Shown here: one piece after another, positions 26,015 to 34,269 of the stretch
How positions within the stretch are numbered: the first letter of the stretch is position 1
Layout of the letters: each line of letters opens with the position of its first letter
Assembly (NCBI GenBank): GCA_963829485.1
Contig: CAWHIK010000004.1
Location: forward strand, 248,001-312,000
DNA from: JBGPQJ01 sp963829485
GTDB taxonomy: Bacteria > Chloroflexota > Anaerolineae > Anaerolineales > Villigracilaceae
Direction of reading: 5' to 3'
DNA length: 64,000 nt
Position numbers and translations under genes: made by a program
The notes under the pieces: model-generated
What the model was told of the DNA's origin: nothing
Seen by the model: the letters and a program-made list of their open reading frames with translations, nothing else
Databases searched by the model: none

Positions 26015-26683
26015 ATGTTTGATTTTGAGCGATTTAAAGAAAAAGACCAGAACTCAAAACTGGCCGGCCAGGCGCTCGATAGTCGGAATGAAGAGCTTCG
26101 AATGATTGCGCAATCCATTTCATTGGAAGAGCTTATTCAACGTACGGGCTCTTTGGTCGATAAATCTTTCGACCATGGTGACGTTTTTTCATTGGAGTTA
26201 TTTGGCAGATCTTTGTCAATTAAGTATCCGGCACTTATTGCCTACGATCACAAAGGAACTGAACAGCCCGTTTTTATCCAATCATTGCTGCTTTACTATT
26301 TTGTTACTGCGAATGGCGCGGCGCTGACGGGAAAATGGGTTACGTTTGCAGATTTACCGGACGGCAGAATGTATGCTCAAGCTTTCCAGGGATACAGCGG
26401 CGATCAGGTCGCAAAGTCATTTGGTGAAAATCTGCCTGGTTTTCATTCCGCATGTAAAATGGCTGGAGGTCAGCCTGGCGACTTGGCCAACCCGTCATAT
26501 CGCTTTCTGGGATTACCACGAATACCCTTGATGGTTTCCTACTGGCTGGGAGACGAAGAATTTCCTTCGACCTGTAAAGTTCTTTTTGATTCGTCCGCGT
26601 TAAATTACCTGCCCATTGATGGCTGTGCGATCATTGGAAGCATGCTGGTGAAAAACATTCTTAATTCCAAGTGGAAAAACTAA
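26015..26683 (+). CDS. DUF3786 domain-containing protein
   Basis: 222 aa. Visible features: EELIQRTGSLVDKSFDHGDVFSLELFGRSLSIKYPALIAYD, QSLLLYYFVTANGAALTGKWVTFADLPDGRMYAQAFQGYSGDQVAKSFG and VSYWLGDEEFPSTCKVLFDSSALNYLPIDGCAIIGSML. These match the DUF3786 family, which often occurs near CODH/ACS genes in anaerobes, function unknown. It starts the gene set DUF3786 - cooC-like - GH3 - cooC, 19 nt before the first cooC-like start. No signal or membrane segment. Confidence 0.8.
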   Translation: MFDFERFKEKDQNSKLAGQALDSRNEELRMIAQSISLEELIQRTGSLVDKSFDHGDVFSLELFGRSLSIKYPALIAYDHKGTEQPVFIQSLLLYYFVTANGAALTGKWVTFADLPDGRMYAQAFQGYSGDQVAKSFGENLPGFHSACKMAGGQPGDLANPSYRFLGLPRIPLMVSYWLGDEEFPSTCKVLFDSSALNYLPIDGCAIIGSMLVKNILNSKWKN

Positions 26684-26702
26684 TGCCTAAAAGGAATTGG
26701 AT

Positions 26703-27470
26703 ATGAAAATTGCGATTACCGGAAAAGGGGGAGTGGGTAAAACCACTCTTACAGCCTTGATAGCTCAGGGTTATGCCGACGCTGGCAAGCAAGTGCTTGC
26801 TGTCGATGCCGACCCATCTCCATGCCTGGCTGGTGCATTGGGGTTCCCGGACGATTTGCGGGAAAAATTACATCCCATTTCTGAAATGGATGAATTGATC
26901 GAAGAACGCACAGGAGCAAAACCCGGAACCGTGGGAGGTTTCTTTTCGCTCAACCCCAGGGTGGACGATATTCCGGAACGGTTCAGCATAATTCATCGAG
27001 GGGTCCGGTTACTTGAGATGGGTTCTGTGGACACCGGCGGGGCGGGGTGCATTTGCCCTGAAGCTGCGATGCTCAAAACGCTATTCGTTAATCTCATGTT
27101 TCGAAAGGACGAAGTCTTGTTGCTGGATATGTATGCCGGCGTGGAGCATCTTGGGCGCGCTACCGTGGATTTTGTGGACGCCATGCTGATCGTTGTTGAG
27201 CCAACGCGAAGGTCCATCGGGACCGCATCGCAGATAAAAAAACTGGCGAATGATATCGGTTTGACTCGACTATATCTGGTCGGAAACAAGGTGCGTAACG
27301 AAGACAAATCTTCCTTTCTGGAAGCGCAATCGCCCGGACTCCCGGTTCTGGGTTTTCTTCCTGCCGACATGGCTGTGCAGGAGGCTGACAGGCTTGGAAT
27401 ACCTGTGTATGACCACGTGGCGTCCCTTCGCTCGGCAGCCGGGCGAATAATGGAAAAACTTCCCAGTTGA
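26703..27470 (+). CDS. CooC-like nickel-insertion P-loop ATPase
   Basis: 255 aa from the ATG at 26703 (AAGGAAT upstream; the TTG two codons earlier is less likely). A deviant Walker A KGGVGKTTLTA at residues 8-18 (MinD/ArsA class), Asp switch VLAVDADPSPCLAGALG, a Cys pair in GGAGCICPEAAML (C-x-C), and LLDMYAGVEHLGRATVDFVDAMLIVVEP. This is the CooC/AcsF family, dimeric ATPases that load nickel into CODH or ACS. A second paralogue follows at 29453, consistent with separate partners for CooS and AcsB (inference). Confidence 0.88.
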   Translation: MKIAITGKGGVGKTTLTALIAQGYADAGKQVLAVDADPSPCLAGALGFPDDLREKLHPISEMDELIEERTGAKPGTVGGFFSLNPRVDDIPERFSIIHRGVRLLEMGSVDTGGAGCICPEAAMLKTLFVNLMFRKDEVLLLDMYAGVEHLGRATVDFVDAMLIVVEPTRRSIGTASQIKKLANDIGLTRLYLVGNKVRNEDKSSFLEAQSPGLPVLGFLPADMAVQEADRLGIPVYDHVASLRSAAGRIMEKLPS

Positions 27471-27508
27471 TCCTTTGAGAAAAGGAAACCGTTCGCAGGA
27501 GTAAATGG

Positions 27509-29456
27509 ATGATGATTGTTTACATAATAATTGCAGCTGTCCTTGTGGTCGTGGTGTTGGTAGTTTATTTTCTTGTCATCTCTCCAGGATTGAAGACGCG
27601 TAGGAATTTGTCGAAACTGGGTCCCGAAGCCCCTCTCCTGACCATGGACGGCTTCTCTTTTCGCGATCTCAATAAGAATGGAAAGCTGGACGTGTACGAA
27701 GATCCCAGACAGCCTGTGGACGAGCGCGTTGAAGACCTTCTGGCTCAAATGACCCTTGAAGAAAAAGCCGGAACGATGTTCCACTCCATGATCGGTATGA
27801 ATCCGGACGGGACATTGACCGAAAAAGCAAGTGTACGCAGCGGTCCAACGACGACATCGGATGTCGTTGCTGTAAAGCTGTTAAATCATTTCAACGTTTT
27901 ATTTGGTCAAAAGTCCAGGACAATGGCGGAATGGAATAACCGCATCCAGAAAATGGCCGAGCGAACCCGGCTTGGGATCCCGGTCACGATTTCTTCCGAT
28001 CCGAGACATGCTTTCTCCAATAACCTGGGCGCGAATCTTCCTCCGGTGGATTTTTCCCAGTGGCCGGAGCCGACCGGTCTTGCGGCAACTCGCGACGAGA
28101 TGCTCGTGGAGGAATTTGGTGATATTGCCCGGCAGGAGTATCTCGCGGCCGGAATCAGAGTGGCATTACATCCCATGGCTGATCTCGCCACAGAACCCCG
28201 GTGGTGCAGGATCAACGGTACGTTTGGAGAGGACGCCGAACTAACCTCTCACATGGTCAAAGCTTATATTCGCGGCTTCCAAGGAAAAATCCTTGGACCG
28301 CAAAGCGTCGCCTGCATGACAAAGCATTTTCCAGGCGGCGGCCCGCAATTGAAGGGTGAGGATCCTCATTTCTCGTACGGCAAGGAACAGGTGTATCCCG
28401 GAAATAATTTCGACTACCATTTGAAACCTTTTGAGGCTGCATTTGAGGTTGGAACATCCCAGATCATGCCTTATTATGGGATGCCCATCGGTACACAGTA
28501 CGAAGAAAAAGGTTTCGGATTTAACAAAGGAGTGATCACCGATCTGCTGCGCGGGCAGTATGGCTTTACTGGGATCATCTGTACCGACTGGATGCTGCTG
28601 ACCGGCTTTTCCTTGTTTGGAAAAATGATGATTGAAGCCAAGGCATGGGGTGTGGAAAGCTTGACTCCGATCGAGCGGATGAAGGTAGCTCTCGACGCAG
28701 GCGTGGATCAGTTTGGCGGAGAAACATGCGTGGAGTTATTAGTACAACTTGTCAGGACCGGTAGAATTTCCGAAGAGCGAATTAACCAATCGGTGCGCCG
28801 CATCCTGAAAGAGAAATTCGTGCTTGGGTTATTCGATAATCCGTATGTCAATCCGGACGAATTGGAAAAAACGATCGGCAAGGCTAGCTTTATGACTAAG
28901 GGAGAGTTGGCGCAGCGAAAGTCGCTGGTGCTCTTGAAGAATGGCAGCGACAAGCCGCTCCTGCCGCTGATGGGCAGACCAAAAATCTATATTGAGAATC
29001 TGAATCCCGAGACTGCTACTCTCTACGGCGAAGTTGTGACTGAGCTGGCGAAGGCGGATTATGCCATCCTCAGACTAAAAGCACCATTTGAAGCAAGAAA
29101 GGGTATGCTTGAGAGCTTCTTCCACGCCGGAGACTTGGACTTTTAAAAATCCGGAAAAGGATCGTATTTTGAAAATCCTCGAGACGAAACCCGCGATCGT
29201 AGATTTATATTTTGAACGACCGGCTGTAATCCCCGAGATCAATGAAAAATGCACTGCCTTGATTGGAAATTTCGGAGCAAACGACAGCGCGGTTCTTGAT
29301 GTGATCTTTGGACGCCACGTTCCAAACGGAAAACTGCCATTTGAGATTCCATCCTCATTGGATGCAGTGGAGAAGCAAAAAGAAGACGTCCCATACGATT
29401 CGGAAAATCCGTTGTACTCCTTCGGTTTCGGGCTTACTTATTCGAGGACATTATGA
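27509..29456 (+). CDS. glycoside hydrolase family 3 protein, membrane-anchored (one frame disruption)
   Basis: About 648 aa when joined. An N-terminal helix (VYIIIAAVLVVVVLVVYFLVI) anchors it; then FSFRDLNKNGKLDVYEDP, an EF-hand-like calcium loop. The GH3 barrel shows QMTLEEKAGTMF, CMTKHFPGGGPQLKGEDPHF and GFTGIICTDWMLL, with the Asp of TDW (about residue 360) as nucleophile. The first frame ends at GDLDF-stop; the protein continues one frame over at KNPEKDRILKILETKP ... PYDSENPLYSFGFGLTYSR, the typical GH3 C-terminal end. One extra T in TTTT (29141-29144) explains it. The stop overlaps the cooC start by 4 nt. Substrate unknown (beta-glucosidase/N-acetylhexosaminidase class). Confidence 0.85.
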
Positions 29457-30238
29457 CAACAACTATCGCGCTCGCAGGAAAAGGTGGAGTCGGTAAGACC
29501 ACTGTCGCCGGGATGGTGATCAAATATCTCGCTCAGAACCAGCCTGGATCCATTCTGGCTATCGACGCTGATCCGTCGAGCAATTTAAACATGGTCCTTG
29601 GGCTGGACCTCGATTTCACCGTTGGGGAAATCCGGGAAGACATGCTTCAGCAAGTGAAGTCTTCCCTGGCAGAAGGAGGGGCAGCGATGGGAGGGCTTCC
29701 TGGCGGTATTTCCAAGCGGGAATACCTGGAATACCACGTTCGTTCCTCGCTCGCCGAGGGGAGCCGATTCGATTTGATCGCTATGGGAAGAGGGGAGGGG
29801 CAGGGTTGCTATTGCGCGGTAAATCATAACTTGAGAGAAGTCGTGGATGGAATGAGCCGCCATTATGCCTATGTAGTGATCGACAACGAGGCAGGGATGG
29901 AGCACCTCAGCCGACGCACGACGCGTGATGTCCAGCATCTGTTGATCGTGTCTGATCCGTCGCAGCGCGGACTCGTCGCCGCGAAACGCATCGCAGATAT
30001 GAGCAGGGAACTTGATATTCGGATTGAAAAATCCTACTTGATTGTTAATCGCGTTCAGGATGCCCTGTCACCTGAGACGAAATCATTTGTCGACGGGCTA
30101 GGAATTCCGTTGCTGGGCATCATCAAAGCCGATGAGGCCATCTCCGCGTTCGACCTCAGCGGACGTCCGTTGGTGGATCTGCCGGACGAAACGCCTGTGT
30201 ATCAATCAATCGAGCTGATGTTAAAGAAGATCCTATAG
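29453..30238 (+). CDS. cooC: CO dehydrogenase nickel-insertion ATPase CooC
   Basis: 261 aa. Deviant Walker A GKGGVGKTTVAGMV at the N-terminus, ILAIDADPSSNLNMVLGLD, C-x-C motif in GRGEGQGCYCAVNHNLREVVD (metal site at the dimer interface in CooC1), VVIDNEAGMEHLSRRTTRDVQHLLIVSDPSQRGLVAAKRI. The ATG is inside the GH3 stop (ATGA), indicating translational coupling with that gene. It presumably matures CooS or AcsB encoded in the divergent operon. It is followed by a hairpin terminator. Confidence 0.93.
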   Translation: MTTTIALAGKGGVGKTTVAGMVIKYLAQNQPGSILAIDADPSSNLNMVLGLDLDFTVGEIREDMLQQVKSSLAEGGAAMGGLPGGISKREYLEYHVRSSLAEGSRFDLIAMGRGEGQGCYCAVNHNLREVVDGMSRHYAYVVIDNEAGMEHLSRRTTRDVQHLLIVSDPSQRGLVAAKRIADMSRELDIRIEKSYLIVNRVQDALSPETKSFVDGLGIPLLGIIKADEAISAFDLSGRPLVDLPDETPVYQSIELMLKKIL

Positions 30239-30278
30239 AAAACAAAACGATCAATCCAGAAGGTTGACCGTTTTGTTT
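30239..30278. terminator. bidirectional terminator after cooC
   Basis: AAACAAAACG-ATCAATCC, loop AGAA, GGTTGACC-GTTTTGTTT: a long, slightly mismatched stem with T-rich 3' end, between convergent cooC (plus) and the monooxygenase-like gene (minus). Confidence 0.75.
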
Positions 30279-30300
30279 ATCGTCTTAAATAGCCGAGTGG

Positions 30301-30591
30301 TTAAAGGTCTATTTTTTTATAGAGTACTTTTTCGCGAGGGCTGGAAAGCAGTGGGACGCCGAATTCCAGCCACCTCTTGAAGTGCGAAGAGTTTCTATGC
30401 GCTTCCAGCGCTTCGGGGCTTTCGTACACTTCGTAAAGCACAAAAGAGCCCGGTTCGTCATCCTTCTGTAGAATGTCGAATTGTAAAACGCCTTTTTCTT
30501 TTAGGCTCTCTTGCGCGTTGGCACGAATCTCGACGAGGAAGTCATCTCGATTCTCGGAATCAACCGTCAAGTAAACAATTTGCGTAATCAT
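30301..30591 (-). CDS. antibiotic-biosynthesis-monooxygenase (ABM) domain protein
   Basis: 96 aa from ATG 30591 (MITQIVYLTVDSENRDDF). One dimeric ferredoxin-like ABM domain: ANAQESLKEKGVLQFDILQKDDEPGSFVLYEVYESPEALEAHRNSSHFKRW. Members are quinol monooxygenases, heme-degrading enzymes or proteins of unknown role. No ribosome site is obvious for this start or for the in-frame ATG at 30621. Confidence 0.85.
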   Translation of the reverse strand: MITQIVYLTVDSENRDDFLVEIRANAQESLKEKGVLQFDILQKDDEPGSFVLYEVYESPEALEAHRNSSHFKRWLEFGVPLLSSPREKVLYKKIDL

Positions 30592-30667
30592 ATTAAGGCG
30601 GAAATTTTGCACTAATGTCAATCAATGCGCGTAGCCATTAATTGACATTAAGTAATGTCCAAACTTT

Positions 30668-31933
30668 TCATCGATGGTGCAACTTCTGAGCTGCGACAAA
30701 ACTCAAGCCGGCTTCCGTGAGATCTCTGGCGGAGTGGTTGCAGGCATCGACTTTGTCCATGAAGTTTTGTTTAAGATTATCCCAATCTCCTGCATCGAGA
30801 ACTTCTTTTTTCTCCCGGAAGTAGTCGAGAATATCTGATGGGTGGGGTCGGGTTTGTTCCACCTCGGGATCGCCACCTTCGTGTTTTGCTGAGATATTCG
30901 CGACATGATCTGCAATTTGAACCAATTCCCGGCGCCGGTCGTAGGGTTGAATTACGATGGATTTCCAGGTTTCGGTGATGTGATGCTCGAACCGGACGAC
31001 ATTCTCAAATCCGAGCGCTTTCCGGTACTGGGAGGTTATTTCCATGGTTTCATTGTTGATTGAGTTGGACCAGTTGAAACCAATCAGCGGTGATGTCCCA
31101 TCGTCACGGCTGAACAATTTCGCTGCAAGCATGATCCATAAAGCGTGGTATGGATTGTCCGATCCAAAAAAGACAGATATCTTGAACTGGATATCCACAC
31201 CCAGTCGGTAGAGAAGAAAACCCAGCAAGATGGTCCCTGCATTGAAATTCAACACATGTTGAACTCCATAGTTTGTGTAGTAATATAGGAATTCATCCAG
31301 CCACATCAATGCATGGTCATTAGGCTGACCTATTCCGCCAAAGTAACCGGTGATCGTCGCCGGTCCGCCCAGGTGGGGATTTGACCCATCAGTTCCTTTT
31401 GTATCAAGTGTCTCAACGAAGGATGCGCCAATAATATCCAGCGCAGCGACGATGGCTGGCAGATCGCCATCCACTTCCGATTCCTTCATCCTTCGAACTG
31501 CGATAAAGCGGCCGGGGACCAGGCTCTTCTTTTCAATAGCACGTTCGGTCATTTCCCGGATCCATGGAAAATACTGCAACGCGGAAACTTCAAGCGTTAC
31601 TGCATAATCATCTTTGAATGTCGTCGTATCAGCCCGTGCACCCATCAAGTTGCGGCGATAATCCTTGACAGAAACGAACCGCCCGGCATCCCGCTGCTCA
31701 ATCAGCCATTCAAGATCCTTGATATATTGCGGTGCGCGCATTTCCACCTGCTTGAACAGGTTATCCATCTTGCGCGATACAACATGTTTGCGATTGATTT
31801 CTTCTGGAGTGCCATACTTTGAAACAACAGCCAGGAAGTCCTTGATCACGCGTTCATCAGGATCGAGTAACACAGCATTGAGAGCTGTTAGGCGGTCTGA
31901 CGGAATGGCTAAGAACTTTTGCAGATCTGACAT
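30668..31933 (-). CDS. conserved hypothetical protein (421 aa), paired with panB
   Basis: I do not recognise the family. 421 aa, soluble, no signal peptide or membrane helix. Distinct segments: MDNLFKQVEMRAPQYIKDLEWLIEQRD, ALQYFPWIREMTERAIEK, ASFVETLDTKGTDGSNPHLGGPATITGYFGGIGQPND, HVLNFNAGTILLGFLLYRLGVDIQFKISVFFGSDNPYHALW, IGFNWSNSINNETMEITSQYR, RFEHHITETWKSIVIQPYDRR. Gly-rich loops and alternating hydrophobic strands suggest an alpha/beta barrel enzyme. It is 26 nt downstream of panB on the same strand, so it is probably co-transcribed, perhaps acting on a related branched-chain keto acid or pantothenate intermediate (inference). Confidence 0.7.
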   Translation of the reverse strand: MSDLQKFLAIPSDRLTALNAVLLDPDERVIKDFLAVVSKYGTPEEINRKHVVSRKMDNLFKQVEMRAPQYIKDLEWLIEQRDAGRFVSVKDYRRNLMGARADTTTFKDDYAVTLEVSALQYFPWIREMTERAIEKKSLVPGRFIAVRRMKESEVDGDLPAIVAALDIIGASFVETLDTKGTDGSNPHLGGPATITGYFGGIGQPNDHALMWLDEFLYYYTNYGVQHVLNFNAGTILLGFLLYRLGVDIQFKISVFFGSDNPYHALWIMLAAKLFSRDDGTSPLIGFNWSNSINNETMEITSQYRKALGFENVVRFEHHITETWKSIVIQPYDRRRELVQIADHVANISAKHEGGDPEVEQTRPHPSDILDYFREKKEVLDAGDWDNLKQNFMDKVDACNHSARDLTEAGLSFVAAQKLHHR

Positions 31934-31959
31934 GGTATCTCCTTTCCAGGATTGATTGG

Positions 31960-32829
31960 TTATTTTTTAGCACCATCCACGAGTGCGAGTAAATCATCAT
32001 ACTCATCGTCTTTCATTCCGAACCAATTCTCCGGGCTTGGGAATTGTTTACCGATCACCTCGTCGTGGTAACCCTTCAACCCATTTAGGATTACTTCTCC
32101 CGCATTTCCAAATACCTTCGCCATCTTCGGCTTGAACCTTGGATAAAGTCCAAACATGTCATGATAGATTAATAATTGGCCATGCGCATCAGGTCCGGAA
32201 CCCAGCGACATGATGATGCAATTTTCCGCTCGTTCAGTGATCAGCTTGCAGACTCTGTCCGGGACCAGCTCCAAAAGGATCGCAAATGCCCCGGCTTTTT
32301 CAAGCGCCTTTGCGTCGTCGACGATTTTCTTGGCTAAAACCGCATCCTTGCCTTGAACTTTGAAACCGCCCAAAGCTGAAACCGATTGAGGCGTAAGCCC
32401 CAGGTGACCGATGGCTGGAATACCCGCATCCACGATCCCTTTGATGCGGTCGGCCATCGCTGCGCCGCCCTCCAGCTTGATGGCATCGCACCCCGCCTCG
32501 GCCATGAACCGTCCAGCATTCCTTATAGCAGACTCAACGGATGGTTGATAAGTCATATAAGGCATATCGCCGACTACAAATGCTGTCGGCGCCCCGCGCC
32601 GTACAGCCTGGGAGTGGCGGATCATGTCATCCATCGTGACGGGCAGCGTGGATTCGTAACCGAGCATGGTCATCCCCAGGCTGTCGCCAACGAGTATCAT
32701 TTCGATCCCCGCCTGTTCCTGGAGATAAGCTGTCGGATAATCGTAGCACGTCAGCCAGGTAATCGGTTCAGACCGTGCTACTTTATCGAACAAGTAAGGT
32801 AATGCGATCTTCTTCCTATTCTCGGGCAT
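31960..32829 (-). CDS. panB: 3-methyl-2-oxobutanoate hydroxymethyltransferase
   Basis: 289 aa from ATG 32829; longer in-frame readings to 32940 lack conserved sequence. PanB adds a hydroxymethyl group from methylene-THF to alpha-ketoisovalerate, the first step of pantothenate (CoA) synthesis. Motifs: WLTCYDYPTAYLQEQAGIEMILVGDSLGMTMLG, AFVVGDMPYMTYQ, CDAIKLEGGAAMADRIKGIVDAGIPAIGHLGLTPQSVSALGGFKVQGK and GSGPDAHGQLLIYHDMFGL. The gene links to CoA demand and the THF pool of the neighbouring pathway only by general biochemistry. Confidence 0.95.
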   Translation of the reverse strand: MPENRKKIALPYLFDKVARSEPITWLTCYDYPTAYLQEQAGIEMILVGDSLGMTMLGYESTLPVTMDDMIRHSQAVRRGAPTAFVVGDMPYMTYQPSVESAIRNAGRFMAEAGCDAIKLEGGAAMADRIKGIVDAGIPAIGHLGLTPQSVSALGGFKVQGKDAVLAKKIVDDAKALEKAGAFAILLELVPDRVCKLITERAENCIIMSLGSGPDAHGQLLIYHDMFGLYPRFKPKMAKVFGNAGEVILNGLKGYHDEVIGKQFPSPENWFGMKDDEYDDLLALVDGAKK

Positions 32830-32955
32830 TTTAGTCTCCACGTGATGGGTATGGGTAATGGTTCTTTCTGATAGTATAGAACAAGTCTGGGCGAAGTGCA
32901 ACACGTACCAGCGAAATACCAATCGTCGGCGAAGAATCATCAGTTGACAGTAACT

Positions 32956-32983
32956 TTGAAAAACAAACCAACGGTAGTAAAAT
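32956..32983 (+). promoter_or_regulatory. putative promoter of the RIO kinase leader
   Basis: TTGAAA (32956-32961), 16-nt spacer, TAAAAT (32978-32983). Transcription would begin near 32990, about 13 nt before the extended Shine-Dalgarno of the leader ORF. Confidence 0.4.
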
Positions 32984-33022
32984 TAGTACGATGGTCCAAC
33001 TGAAAGGAGGTAAGCTGGTCGA

Positions 33023-33085
33023 ATGAAAACCCATTTTGGTGCAAATGTTTTTAGACTGAGATTGCCTCTGCGAGGGTTGGATTAG
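33023..33085 (+). CDS. leader ORF (20 codons) upstream of the RIO kinase
   Basis: A 20-codon ORF starts MKTHFGANVFRLRLPL and ends at TAG 33083. A full Shine-Dalgarno AAAGGAGGT (33003-33011) precedes it with an 11-nt spacer. A terminator hairpin begins 26 nt after the stop and the RIO gene follows. No homologue is known to me. The arrangement matches that before the ABC exporter (46811-46879): same SD, same spacer length. It is probably a regulatory leader peptide; translation is not proven. Confidence 0.5.
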   Translation: MKTHFGANVFRLRLPLRGLD

Positions 33086-33111
33086 CTTCACTATCCACTG
33101 TACTTGATAAT

Positions 33112-33144
33112 CCCGCGGGTGTTCTCAGCCTGCGGGTTTTTTTT
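33112..33144 (+). terminator. intrinsic terminator / attenuator before the RIO kinase
   Basis: CCCGCGGG (33112-33119), loop TGTTCTCAG, CCTGCGGG (33129-33136; one G-U pair), followed by eight T (33137-33144). It lies between the 20-codon leader ORF and the RIO kinase start at 33200, and no long gene ends upstream on this strand, so it is best read as an attenuator. Confidence 0.8.
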
Positions 33145-33199
33145 GTCCCCGCAGATACCTATTCTAGTTGTTGAGTTGACCTTGAAGAGATGAAGTAAT

Positions 33200-34228
33200 A
33201 TGGATACCCAATCCACTTTCGAATTTTATGATGACCTGGAAGACAACGATCAGATTGATAATTTTGTTAATCGAACCCGCGCCGGGAAATCCTTGCCCTT
33301 GCGGAACCCCAAAAAAGTAAAGGATGTCGATCGGAGATTTATTCGAGATCAATCCGATCATGCGGCGGAGTTCAAATTCACCTACAAGGCTGCCCGCTTT
33401 GAAGAGTGGTGGCTTCTTGATTCGCTGGGCGATTTCTATGAGCACAAGTGGATTTCGGATGTGCTGAGGAGAGTCAAAGGTGGCAAGGAAGCATCCGTGT
33501 ACATGTGCAGACCGGGGGTTGAAGTCGATACCCGGCTGACCGCCGCCAAAGTTTACCGTCCCCGCTCCTTGCGGAATCTAAAGAACGACGGGATGTATCG
33601 GGCTGGAAGAGCAGACCTCGATGAAGAAGGAAGGCAGATCCTCAATCATGGGATGATGCATGCCATGGCTAATAAAACCGAGTACGGCAAGGAACTCCTT
33701 CACCAATCGTGGATCTCATATGAATACACCAGCCTGGAAAAACTCTTCGAAGCGGGCGTGGATGTCCCCCGTCCATTTACGATGGCAAAGAATGCCATCC
33801 TGATGGATTTTGTTGGCGACGAAGATGGTTGTGCACCTGCGTTGAATGAAGTTTCCCTTGACAAGCATGAAGCAAAAGCATTGTTCGACAGAGTCCTGTG
33901 GAATATTGACCAGTCGCTTGCCCTTCACCTCGTGCATGGGGATCTTTCCGCCTACAACATTCTATACTGGGAAGGCTCCATTTGCTTTATTGATTTTCCG
34001 CAAGTTGTCGCACCCGAGATCAACAAGAATGCCTTTTCGATCTTCCAACGGGATGTTGTGCGCGTTTGTGACTATTTTCATGCCCAGGGTGTGAAGGCGA
34101 ATGGAAAAAAGATTGCCACAGAATTGTGGACGTCCCATGGACACCCTTTGGTCGAAGAGGTGGACGTGCGTCACCTTGACGCCGAAAGCATGGAAGATCT
34201 TGCCTATTGGAAAAAGAAGCATAAGTAA
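33200..34228 (+). CDS. RIO1-type atypical serine protein kinase
   Basis: 342 aa. The RIO kinase fold is shown by ISDVLRRVKGGKEASVYMCR (nucleotide loop, about residues 88-107), KVYRPRSLRNLKNDGMYRAGR, the catalytic loop LHLVHGDLSAYNILYWEG (about residues 242-259) and the metal-binding IDFPQVVAPEINKNAF. In archaea and eukaryotes Rio1 acts in small-subunit ribosome maturation; bacterial RIO proteins are poorly studied. About 100 N-terminal acidic residues precede the kinase. An intrinsic terminator and leader ORF lie just upstream, so expression is probably attenuated. Followed by a bidirectional terminator. Confidence 0.92.
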   Translation: MDTQSTFEFYDDLEDNDQIDNFVNRTRAGKSLPLRNPKKVKDVDRRFIRDQSDHAAEFKFTYKAARFEEWWLLDSLGDFYEHKWISDVLRRVKGGKEASVYMCRPGVEVDTRLTAAKVYRPRSLRNLKNDGMYRAGRADLDEEGRQILNHGMMHAMANKTEYGKELLHQSWISYEYTSLEKLFEAGVDVPRPFTMAKNAILMDFVGDEDGCAPALNEVSLDKHEAKALFDRVLWNIDQSLALHLVHGDLSAYNILYWEGSICFIDFPQVVAPEINKNAFSIFQRDVVRVCDYFHAQGVKANGKKIATELWTSHGHPLVEEVDVRHLDAESMEDLAYWKKKHK

Positions 34229-34230
34229 AT

Positions 34231-34257
34231 AACAGGAGGTGAAAATCACCTCCTGTT
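34231..34257. terminator. bidirectional terminator between RIO kinase and S9 peptidase
   Basis: Perfect 11-bp stem AACAGGAGGTG, loop AAAAT, CACCTCCTGTT, between convergent genes. Confidence 0.8.
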
Positions 34258-34269
34258 ATCAATTTAACA

